Program-made: the position numbers and the translations under genes
Notes under the pieces: model-generated
What the model was told of the DNA's origin: nothing
Database searches by the model: none
Seen by the model: the letters and a program-made list of their open reading frames with translations, nothing else
Shown here: positions 33,217 through 41,019 of the stretch, piece by piece
Numbering within the stretch: position 1 is the first letter of the stretch
Layout of the letters: each line of letters opens with the position of its first letter
From: an uncultured Bacilli bacterium
GTDB taxonomy: Bacteria; Bacillota_I; Bacilli_A; RF39; UBA660
Direction of reading: 5' to 3'
Assembly: GCA_934190785.1 (NCBI GenBank)
Contig: CAKPTA010000001.1
Location: 206,975 to 270,974, forward strand
DNA: 64,000 nt

Positions 33217-33713
33217 ATAATATTAATCAAAAACAAAATATAAATATTAAATGCATAAGCGAATTTATGACGAAAATGCAGACAAAATTCATATGTTCCT
33301 ACTATTTTATCAACCATACTTACGATCCAGCTTTCAGCGTACTTCGGAATAGCTGTATATATAGGAAACATATGTGATTTGATTATATCTACTTCTTTAT
33401 CAGATAATTCATAATATTTTGTAGCATTCATAACAGCATATTTAGGATGAACAAATGTAGATACAATTTTATCTTTAAATGTTCTTTCCATATCGCTTAA
33501 AAAGAAATCATGAAGAAGTCCAGCACGTGCTACTTCTATATCTGATAAATGCATCATTTTCGCTAATTTATACGAATAATAGGAAACACGCATTGAATGA
33601 TCAAATCTAGTTGTTCCATGATGTTCTATATATTTTAATTTATTGAATTCTTCATTTGTTAATATATTTTCTATAATTTGTTTATAGCATATATCATCAA
33701 TTTGTTCCGACAT
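33210..33713 (-). CDS. HD-domain phosphohydrolase
   Basis: The 167-residue protein carries the HD metal-site residues: H in FDHSMRVS, the HD doublet in GLLHDFFL, and D in VSMVDKIV. Additional histidines lie in VHPKYAV and SHMFP. Such proteins hydrolyse phosphate esters of nucleotides or cyclic dinucleotides. The substrate is not apparent. The last 25 residues are hydrophobic and differ from the usual soluble end. A start at the ATG after GAGGTG is clear. Confidence 0.8.
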   Translation of the reverse strand: MSEQIDDICYKQIIENILTNEEFNKLKYIEHHGTTRFDHSMRVSYYSYKLAKMMHLSDIEVARAGLLHDFFLSDMERTFKDKIVSTFVHPKYAVMNATKYYELSDKEVDIIKSHMFPIYTAIPKYAESWIVSMVDKIVGTYEFCLHFRHKFAYAFNIYILFLINIIK

Positions 33714-33794
33714 TTCAACACCTCATAAATAAACTTAATACATTATATCATATTTTTTATAATATAAACATTATTTTCGCATACTTTCTTTAAA

Positions 33795-34835
33795 TTAACC
33801 GCCAATTGTTACACTTCCGCCTTCTGGGAATAATTGAATATATGTATTACCATCATTAACTTTAATGGTCTCTCCATCCATATATTTAAAGATTGTTTTA
33901 TCTTTTCTAGAAGCTTTTTCCCATGTAATTGGAACGGCATAGCCGTTAGTTATATAGTATCCAGTACCAGAACCAATATTTTCTATCTCTTGTCTTCCGT
34001 ATGAATCAATACTATAATTATTCATTACTGCAACAATTATATTTTTCACTTCTATTTGTGTTTTAGTTTTATCGCTATTTAAATTCATATGTGCTTCACC
34101 ATTAACGTAACGTAAATATACTTTATTTTGTTCATCATATGTATATGACGTTTCAACATAACTAGAATATGGTAAACTTACATTATTAGCGATAATATTA
34201 TCTTCTCTACTGCTTAAATCGATATTATCGACACTGTAATCCAAAACTGATTTACTAGTTGTTGTAAGGCTATATCCTTTTTTTTCTGCTACATTTTTTA
34301 AATCTTCGATACTTGTAAACGCTGTATGTTCAAGTGCAACCCCTAATGAATAATCTCTAGTAAAAGCGTTATCATAAAGTCCATTTATATTATTAATACC
34401 AAACTTCTTAATATCGCTTTCAGCTTGTGGACTCCATCCAAAATGTACATATATAGCATCATTTTCCATCGCATAATCTAGGAAATCATGTCTTGAGCTT
34501 CGAACTGATCCTATACGAGGCGTTGCTTTATCTTTGTATATTGCCATAAGCCTTGTAAGTCCACCTTCAACAATACCTTCATATACAATATATGCATCAT
34601 CCAATCCAGCATGATTTTTTCTAGCTATAGCGTGATTGTTTATCATAATAGCGTAATTTCTTGATTTTGAAGATGTATCAATTATTTTTAGTTTCTTCTC
34701 TTCTTTTACAGTATTACCGCCTATTATTGGTTTTATATTATCTTTGTTTTCAAAAGTATAATAGATTACTAATCCCATTACCAATATAAGCAAAAATATA
34801 GCTAATTTACTTCCACTCTTTTTCTTCTTTTTCAT
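33795..34835 (-). CDS. DUF3048 (YerB-like) exported protein
   Basis: The N-terminus has a lysine cluster and a single membrane helix (about residues 10-27), without a lipobox. The outer part, about 310 residues, matches the YerB family: YAIMINNHAIARKNHAGLDDAYIVYE, GGLTRLMAIY, IGSVRSSRHDFLDYA, YVHFGWSPQA and a C-terminal GNTYIQLFPEGG. The biochemical role of the family is unknown. Its conserved Arg/His-rich motifs suggest an enzyme acting at the cell surface. It is monocistronic. Confidence 0.85.
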   Translation of the reverse strand: MKKKKKSGSKLAIFLLILVMGLVIYYTFENKDNIKPIIGGNTVKEEKKLKIIDTSSKSRNYAIMINNHAIARKNHAGLDDAYIVYEGIVEGGLTRLMAIYKDKATPRIGSVRSSRHDFLDYAMENDAIYVHFGWSPQAESDIKKFGINNINGLYDNAFTRDYSLGVALEHTAFTSIEDLKNVAEKKGYSLTTTSKSVLDYSVDNIDLSSREDNIIANNVSLPYSSYVETSYTYDEQNKVYLRYVNGEAHMNLNSDKTKTQIEVKNIIVAVMNNYSIDSYGRQEIENIGSGTGYYITNGYAVPITWEKASRKDKTIFKYMDGETIKVNDGNTYIQLFPEGGSVTIGG

Positions 34836-34891
34836 ACCTCACCATCCTATTTTGATTATAGCACACTTTTACATATTCTCAAAATTGAAAA

Positions 34892-34913
34892 AATATGAGA
34901 AAAATCTCATATT
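34892..34913 (-). terminator. Terminator of the ackA operon
   Basis: The stem AATATGAG/CTCATATT with a 6-base loop is followed on the minus strand by TTTTCAATTTT. Confidence 0.65.
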
Positions 34914-35172
34914 ATTTATTTGTTTCATTATAATATTTATACTCCGAAAGTTCATCTAAAATAAATTCTAACTCATCACTTTCAATGTTTTCTAGAATAT
35001 CTTCTATTTCATATATAAGTTCACTGACACTACTACAGTTTTCATAATTTATTTTATAATTTGATAGTATATTCATCTCTTCTTTTGTAAGATATATACC
35101 ATTTCCAACATTTTCATGTAATAAAGATTTATAATCAATATTATTTATAATGTTTTTATATTCATCATTCAT
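34912..35172 (-). CDS. Small acidic protein coupled to ackA, function unknown
   Basis: I do not recognise this 86-residue protein. It is acidic and helical (many Glu, Asp, Asn; for example SELIYEIEDILENIE). Its ATG overlaps the end of ackA by 8 bases (ATGAATGA), a typical sign of translational coupling, so it is likely expressed with acetate kinase. No motif or membrane segment is present. Confidence 0.6.
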   Translation of the reverse strand: MNDEYKNIINNIDYKSLLHENVGNGIYLTKEEMNILSNYKINYENCSSVSELIYEIEDILENIESDELEFILDELSEYKYYNETNK

Positions 35173-36358
35173 GATTTACAAGCTTATAAGTGTCACGTGC
35201 TATCATGAGTTCTTCATCTGTTGCAATAACATAACATGGTATCTTAGATTCGGGAGTTGTTATAATACCTTGAATGCCTTTTCTAACAACAGTAATATTA
35301 TTTTTTTCTTCATCTAAATATACATTAATGGGACTAAGTTTTTTTACAACTTCTCCTCTAATAATAGCATCGTTTTCACCACCACCAGCAGTAAAACAGA
35401 TTGCATCAACACGCCCAAGTTTCATGTGATATTTAGCAATATAATCAACTATTCTACTTGTATACATATCAACAGCTAAAATAGCTTTTTGTTCTTTCGA
35501 TTCATATGCTCTATCAATATCTCTTAAGTCACTCATTCCGGCTATTCCATATAGTCCACTTTCATAATTTAATTTTTTATCTATCTCATCTATTGTTAAA
35601 TCAGCAGACTTCATAACATGTGAAATAATACTATAATCAATATTTCCTGAACGTGTACCCATCATAAGACCAGCATTAGGAGTAAATCCCATAGATGTAT
35701 CAATACATTTTCCATCTTTTACAGCTGTTATACTAGCGCCACTTCCGATATGACAGATAATCAAATTAACATCATCCGTATTAAGTTTTTCTTTCATAAC
35801 ATCGGTTATATATTTATGGCTTAAACCATGAAATCCATATTTTCTAACATTATATTTTGTATACCATTCATATGGTACAGAATATAAATACACATCTTCC
35901 TTCATCGTTTGATGAAAAGCAGTATCAAAACAAGCTACTTCTAAAATATTTGCATCTTCTTTCATAAAAGCCTTAATACCACTTACACTAGCAGGGTTAT
36001 GAAGAGGTGCTAGATTACGTAAAGCGTCTATTTCCATAAGAACTCGTGGATTAATCAAAACAGAATGTGAGTAAAAATTTCCCCCATGAACTACTCTATG
36101 TCCAACACCACTAATTTCACTTATATTTTTGATTATTTTTCTATCAAGTAATTCTTGAATCAGAATCTTAACAGCATCATCATGATTTCTAATTTCAGTA
36201 TGGATTGATATTTTATCTTCTCCAAGACGTAAGTTATAAGAACTATCTTCTGAGCCAATTCTTTCAAACATTCCTTTTACTAATAACTTTTCCTCTGGCA
36301 TTTCATACAGTCTAAATTTTAAAGATGAACTTCCAGCATTTACAGACAATATCTTCAT
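35165..36358 (-). CDS. ackA: Acetate kinase
   Basis: Acetate kinase makes ATP and acetate from acetyl-phosphate and ADP. The 397 residues cover the two ASKHA domains. Motifs seen: VNAGSSSLKFRLY at the start, RVVHGG, FDTAFHQTM, HIGSGAS, GFTPNAGLMMGTRSGNID and FTAGGGEND. The gene uses acetyl-phosphate delivered by the phosphoketolase at 11597. It is followed by an overlapping small acidic gene. Confidence 0.97.
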   Translation of the reverse strand: MKILSVNAGSSSLKFRLYEMPEEKLLVKGMFERIGSEDSSYNLRLGEDKISIHTEIRNHDDAVKILIQELLDRKIIKNISEISGVGHRVVHGGNFYSHSVLINPRVLMEIDALRNLAPLHNPASVSGIKAFMKEDANILEVACFDTAFHQTMKEDVYLYSVPYEWYTKYNVRKYGFHGLSHKYITDVMKEKLNTDDVNLIICHIGSGASITAVKDGKCIDTSMGFTPNAGLMMGTRSGNIDYSIISHVMKSADLTIDEIDKKLNYESGLYGIAGMSDLRDIDRAYESKEQKAILAVDMYTSRIVDYIAKYHMKLGRVDAICFTAGGGENDAIIRGEVVKKLSPINVYLDEEKNNITVVRKGIQGIITTPESKIPCYVIATDEELMIARDTYKLVNHE

Positions 36359-36417
36359 AAAATCTCTCCTTTAGTTTATTATACTGATTTTATATCAAAA
36401 CTACAACAATTAATAAA

Positions 36418-36444
36418 AAAATCAAAGTTTTAATCTTTGATTTT
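36418..36444 (-). terminator. Terminator of the rhomboid gene
   Basis: A 10-bp stem (AAAATCAAAG/CTTTGATTTT) with a 7-base loop is flanked by T tracts. Confidence 0.75.
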
Positions 36445-36448
36445 ACTA

Positions 36449-37600
36449 CTATCTTAATATTAAGAAAACAAGAAATATCACTAAAATAGCAAGAACTATC
36501 CAACTGTTTATTTTGTCAAATTTAGTTGATTTATATTTAACACCTAGGGCTGATGTAATCAATACTCCACCAATAAGTCCACCAATATGAGCAGCATTGT
36601 CAATTCCAGGACTTATAAATCCAACAAATAAGTTTAATAAAATTAATGGTATTATCTGAGATTTAATTACCGTTCCAAGATAAAGCCTATAGTGATATCC
36701 AAAGTATAATAATGCACTAAAAAGTCCAAATATAGCACCACTAGCTCCAGCACTTATTCCATTTGTAAATAATACTGAGAATAAATTACCAATAACACCA
36801 CTTACAATATAAATAATTAAATATTTAGTCCTTCCAAAAAAACTTTCAAGTTGTGAACCAATGATATATAGTGAATACATATTACATATCAAATGAATTA
36901 TTCCAATATGAATAAAAACACTTGTGAATAAACGATACCATTCAAAAGAAGTAGCAATATCAGGATATATAGCACCAAATTTATACAATGTTATAGCATC
37001 CGTACTTCCATTTCCAAATATATACATAAGAATAAAATAAATAATATTAAGAGCTATCAAAATATATGTTATAATCGGTTTTTTAGTTCTAAATACTTCC
37101 TCTGCCTTAACTGATTCTTCAGCGTTTTTCTTTGTTATATCTTGCGTTATTTTCATAAATAATTCCGCACCTTTTTCTTTAAATCTAGTGTTTTTAGTAA
37201 TTGATGGAAATTCAGTTGTTACAAACTCATATTTTTTTAAATCTTTAATATTCTTTATATCAATTGAATGAATGTTAGAAATATGCATATATTTATCCGC
37301 ATCTACAGTTTCTCCTAGATTAATAAATATATTTAAAACATCCATATGCATAGATAATGTCTTAGCTTGAATTTGTTTAGTTATATGTTTTGCCCTAAAA
37401 ACATCATATTCTAGTTGTTCATTATTGTGAATATAATTAGAAACAATACGAACTATTTTATAATTTTCATCTAAATTTTCAAGCCAAATTTCATCTTTGG
37501 CTCCACGTAATACAATAGGACTATATCCTTCTTCTGTTATAAAAAAGTGCAACAATTTCATAACAAGTTCATCATTTTTATTAATTATTATTTCATTCAT
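36449..37600 (-). CDS. Rhomboid-family intramembrane serine protease
   Basis: The 383-residue protein has a cytoplasmic N-terminal domain of about 180 residues and then a rhomboid domain of six or seven membrane helices. The catalytic Ser is in GASGAIFGL and the His in AAHIGGLIGG; the L1-loop stretch WYRLFTSVFIHIGIIHLICNM is well kept. The architecture matches Bacillus YqgP (GluP), which acts in membrane protein quality control. ATG 37600 follows AGGAGG; the frame's upstream 13 codons lie before it. It is divergent from tspO. Confidence 0.88.
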   Translation of the reverse strand: MNEIIINKNDELVMKLLHFFITEEGYSPIVLRGAKDEIWLENLDENYKIVRIVSNYIHNNEQLEYDVFRAKHITKQIQAKTLSMHMDVLNIFINLGETVDADKYMHISNIHSIDIKNIKDLKKYEFVTTEFPSITKNTRFKEKGAELFMKITQDITKKNAEESVKAEEVFRTKKPIITYILIALNIIYFILMYIFGNGSTDAITLYKFGAIYPDIATSFEWYRLFTSVFIHIGIIHLICNMYSLYIIGSQLESFFGRTKYLIIYIVSGVIGNLFSVLFTNGISAGASGAIFGLFSALLYFGYHYRLYLGTVIKSQIIPLILLNLFVGFISPGIDNAAHIGGLIGGVLITSALGVKYKSTKFDKINSWIVLAILVIFLVFLILR

Positions 37601-37662
37601 AATAACCTCCTGTTGTAATAATATTTTAATATATTCCATATAGTTAGTAAAGAGGTGTCTAT

Positions 37663-38118
37663 ATGAAAAATATTATAAGATTTTTAATTTGCTTAATTCC
37701 ATGGTTTTTAAGCGGACTATTGTTTTCTAAATATACAAGTTTTTTTGATAAATTAGCGCTTCCTTTTTTTGCCCTTCCTAAAAATTTATATGGCATAGTC
37801 TGGACTATTATTTATTTTTTTATTGCTATAAGTATTTGTATTATATACAACAAAAATAATTATAAATATTTAAAAAATTATAATGAAGCCTTAATAAGCA
37901 ATTATATTTTTAATCAACTTTATTTATTTTTTATGTTTCGTCTACAAAACACTTTTCTTGGTTTTGCTGATGCACTTGCAATATTAATTACATCACTAAT
38001 GCTTTACTACGAAACTAAAGAAATAGATGAGAAATCTTCAAAATTTCTTCTTATCTATGTTTATTTTAGCTTATACGCAACAATTTTATCACTTGGAATT
38101 TATTTTTTAAATGTCTAG
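37663..38118 (+). CDS. tspO: TspO/MBR-family membrane protein
   Basis: The 151-residue protein has five hydrophobic helices, the TspO layout. The signature after helix 1 is recognisable, as LPKNLYGIVWTIIYFFIAIS (the family has PP-W-x-F-x-PVWT-x-LY). The usual tryptophan-rich helix 4 is weak. TspO proteins bind tetrapyrroles and lipids in the membrane. No porphyrin genes are nearby. It ends four bases into the convergent RluA-type gene. Confidence 0.75.
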   Translation: MKNIIRFLICLIPWFLSGLLFSKYTSFFDKLALPFFALPKNLYGIVWTIIYFFIAISICIIYNKNNYKYLKNYNEALISNYIFNQLYLFFMFRLQNTFLGFADALAILITSLMLYYETKEIDEKSSKFLLIYVYFSLYATILSLGIYFLNV

Positions 38119-39020
38119 ATTTCATCTTCTCTAAACATATCTTCAATTTTTTTGAAGCATTCTGGAGCTTGACACGTAAACTTCATATATTCATTTGTTT
38201 TAGGATGAACAAATCCTAGTTCATAAGCATGCAAACACTGTCCTGTTTCATCAATTATCTTACGGTGACCATATACAGGATCATTTACAACAGGATATCC
38301 AATATAATCCATATGAACTCTAATTTGGTGAGTACGGCCAGTCTCTAATTTCACTTCTATTAAAGTTGCTTTCTTAAATCTTTCAATAACTTTAAAATGT
38401 GTTACAGCATCACGAGCGTTTTTATCAGTAACAGCCATTTTCTTTCTATCTTTAGAGTCACGTCCAATTGGAGCATCAATAGTACCAGTTTCTGATGGTA
38501 AAACTCCCCATACTAAAGCAAGATATTTTCTATATGTTGTTTTATCTTCTAGTTGTTTTGCTAATAATTCATGTGCCTTATTATTTTTAGCAACAACAAG
38601 TAATCCAGTTGTATAAGCATCTATTCTGTGCACAATACCAGGCCTAAATTCTCCATTTATATCAGACAAATTTTTAGAATGAAATAAAAGAGCATTCACA
38701 AGTGTTCCAGATTCATTTCCAATAGCTGGATGGACAACCATACCATTTTGTTTATTTACAACAATTACATCATCATCTTCATAAATAATATCAAGAGGAA
38801 TATTCATAGGTTCTGCACTCATTTCTTTTTCTTGATATTCTTCATACTCTATATTATCATTTTCCTTAACACGGTAACTTGGTTTAACGCAAATACCATT
38901 TGCTTTTACTTTTTTATCTTTTATTAATGACTGAACCTTTGTACGACTATAATCTGTCTTTTCCATTAAGAAAACATCTATACGTTTTGTATTGTCAACA
39001 TCATTTGCTTTTAGTATCAT
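38115..39020 (-). CDS. RluA/RluD-family RNA pseudouridine synthase
   Basis: The 301-residue protein has an N-terminal S4 RNA-binding domain (RIDVFLMEKTDYSRTKVQSLIKDKKVKANG) and the catalytic domain with the aspartate in HRIDAYTTGLLV. The RTHQIRVHM motif is present. It matches the YlyB/RluD group that modifies 23S rRNA, although the exact site cannot be fixed by sequence alone. ATG 39020 follows GAGGTGA; the frame's seven upstream codons are discarded. It overlaps lspA by 20 bases, the conserved lspA-rluD pair of Firmicutes. Confidence 0.93.
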   Translation of the reverse strand: MILKANDVDNTKRIDVFLMEKTDYSRTKVQSLIKDKKVKANGICVKPSYRVKENDNIEYEEYQEKEMSAEPMNIPLDIIYEDDDVIVVNKQNGMVVHPAIGNESGTLVNALLFHSKNLSDINGEFRPGIVHRIDAYTTGLLVVAKNNKAHELLAKQLEDKTTYRKYLALVWGVLPSETGTIDAPIGRDSKDRKKMAVTDKNARDAVTHFKVIERFKKATLIEVKLETGRTHQIRVHMDYIGYPVVNDPVYGHRKIIDETGQCLHAYELGFVHPKTNEYMKFTCQAPECFKKIEDMFREDEI

Positions 39021-39468
39021 TTTTATCACCTCTATATACATCTATAATACATAAAATAGACCCAATAACAATAGCTATATCAGCTATATTAAATATTGGA
39101 AAAGCATATGTACCAATATATACTCCTATAAAATCAATTACATATCCATGTATAATACGATCAACTAAATTTCCAAGTATTCCTCCAAATAAAAGACCAT
39201 AGTATACTTTTTTTGACTTAGATATTTTTTTATTTTTAATGAAGAAATAATAAATAACAAATAAAGCAATTAAAGCGCACGTAACTAAAAAAAATCTAGA
39301 GCCTGAAAACATACTCCAAGCCGCACCTCTATTTTCTAAATTTGTTATATAAAATATATTAGGTATTACATTTATAGTATCACCTAAAGCAATAGATGTT
39401 GATACTATATATTTTACTATTTGATCCAAAAATAAAAGAACACCACCAATGGAAATTACTTGTATCAT
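39001..39468 (-). CDS. lspA: Lipoprotein signal peptidase (signal peptidase II)
   Basis: LspA cleaves the signal peptide of prolipoproteins in the membrane. The 155-residue protein has four membrane helices. The two catalytic aspartates lie in NLVDRIIHGYVIDFI and FNIADIAIVIG. The NRGAAWSM motif is also present. It is followed by the overlapping pseudouridine synthase gene. Confidence 0.95.
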   Translation of the reverse strand: MIQVISIGGVLLFLDQIVKYIVSTSIALGDTINVIPNIFYITNLENRGAAWSMFSGSRFFLVTCALIALFVIYYFFIKNKKISKSKKVYYGLLFGGILGNLVDRIIHGYVIDFIGVYIGTYAFPIFNIADIAIVIGSILCIIDVYRGDKNDTKSK

Positions 39469-39511
39469 AAAATCACCTTCATAATTATATCATACTTAAA
39501 AGAAAAGAAAA

Positions 39512-39525
39512 AGAGGATAACCTCT
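39512..39525 (-). terminator. Terminator of the deacetylase gene
   Basis: The stem AGAGG/CCTCT with loop ATAA is followed on the minus strand by T5C. Confidence 0.6.
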
Positions 39526-40927
39526 AGTTATTAATGCCATGATGAGATGGAAACGTTGATGTATTTATAGCACTAAATGTATATCCATTTTGTTTTCCAT
39601 ATTTAATAATATCACGTAAAGCATTAAGTGTTTTATAATTACCCTCAAAGTCATGCATCAAAACAACATTATTTTGATATTTTAAAGAAGATGTTACATT
39701 TCTATAAACATCATCACTTGATCTTGCTTCTCCTGCATCTCCACTTGAAACATTCCAATCAAAATAAGTAAAACCTTTATTAGTAACTTCATTAGTTAAA
39801 ATAGTCATAATACCAAGGCTATATCTTCTGCTTACAGTATTAGAACTTCCGCCTGGGAAACGAATGATGGTACTTTTTTTACCAATTATACCTTCTACTT
39901 TATTTTGAATAGCGTACAAATCATCAAAATAATTAGAAACAGAACTATATACATAACTATAATTATGTGAAAAGCTATGTAAAGCAACAGTATGACCTTC
40001 ATCGTTTTCTTCTTTAATTAAATAGTTAAGTGAATCATCATGATTAATAACAAAGAAAGTGGCTGGTACATTTTCTTCTCTTAGTATTTTTAAAACCTCT
40101 GGCGTAATTGTCCTACTTGGTCCATCATCAAATGTTAAATAAATAGTTTTACCGCTTCCATTAAGTACTTTTTTTACAACTTTTACAGTACGAATTACAT
40201 CTGATACATTACCAAAACTATCTTCTACTTTATAATTAAGTTTATACTCTCCTACCATATCTTTATTAACTTCGCCAGATACAACAACCTTAGATGTAAT
40301 ATCTCCTTCACATTTATCAATGGCTTTGTATCCCAATTCTTCATAATTGGAACCAACCGTAATCGTTACATCTCCTCCATTAAGAGTAAGTAACGGTGCT
40401 TCTTTATCTTCATATACTATTTTTCTTTCAATAAATCCTTCATTTTTACTCTTGTCACTAACTTTATAAGAAATTTTATCTTTACTAATATTGATTTTTA
40501 CTTTTTCAGTAACATCTCCATCATAATTATCAGTAGCAGTATATCCTTCTTCTTCATATTTTTGATCTGGACATACACTTACTTTTCTCTCGCCTTTAAG
40601 TTCTATTTTGGGTGCTTCTTTATCAACAACCGAAACTTTTCTGATTTTTAAAGCATAATAATTTTTTTCTTTTAATTCATACTTAACTTCATAATTGCCT
40701 ATTTTATTAACATCAATATTTGAACTTACTTTAACATGACTGCTTACATCTTTAAACATAAAAGATGCATGATATCCTTTCTCTTTATAAGTATCTCCTA
40801 CATTAAGTTCTAACTTGTCTTTTCCTACAAGATAAATGCTAGGTCTCATCCATACTATTAAAAGTGCTACTAAAGCAAGTATTATAAGCAATATAACAAT
40901 TGTCATATTTTTCATTTTTTCACTCAT
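39524..40927 (-). CDS. Membrane-anchored polysaccharide deacetylase with Ig-like domains
   Basis: This enzyme probably removes N- or O-acetyl groups from peptidoglycan or another wall glycan. From ATG 40927 (SD GGAGTG) it has 467 residues: a membrane helix at about 8-28, three DUF5011 Ig-like repeats at about 30-260 (each with a GD-Y-E-E-x-GY-x-A-type start), and a NodB domain to the end. The NodB motifs are TFDDGPS, the metal-binding HSFSH, RFPGGSSN, DWNVSSGD and VVLMHD. It shares its Ig-like module with the GH25 lysozyme at 46376. Confidence 0.9.
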   Translation of the reverse strand: MSEKMKNMTIVILLIILALVALLIVWMRPSIYLVGKDKLELNVGDTYKEKGYHASFMFKDVSSHVKVSSNIDVNKIGNYEVKYELKEKNYYALKIRKVSVVDKEAPKIELKGERKVSVCPDQKYEEEGYTATDNYDGDVTEKVKINISKDKISYKVSDKSKNEGFIERKIVYEDKEAPLLTLNGGDVTITVGSNYEELGYKAIDKCEGDITSKVVVSGEVNKDMVGEYKLNYKVEDSFGNVSDVIRTVKVVKKVLNGSGKTIYLTFDDGPSRTITPEVLKILREENVPATFFVINHDDSLNYLIKEENDEGHTVALHSFSHNYSYVYSSVSNYFDDLYAIQNKVEGIIGKKSTIIRFPGGSSNTVSRRYSLGIMTILTNEVTNKGFTYFDWNVSSGDAGEARSSDDVYRNVTSSLKYQNNVVLMHDFEGNYKTLNALRDIIKYGKQNGYTFSAINTSTFPSHHGINN

Positions 40928-40997
40928 ACAAACACACTCCAATATCTACTTATAGTATATCACATTTTTAAATAATCTTCCAAAACAAAAGATAATA

Positions 40998-41019
40998 AAA
41001 AACAACCGCAGTTGTTTTT
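40998..41019 (-). terminator. Terminator of the ABC exporter operon
   Basis: The stem AAAAACAAC/GTTGTTTTT with a 4-base loop overlaps the stop of the last ABC gene. Confidence 0.75.

Noticed and set aside
33061..33230. Attachment site of an integrated element at tRNA-Arg(CCT)
   Set aside because: I found no second copy of the tRNA 3' end in the flanking kilobase and no integrase gene in the window.
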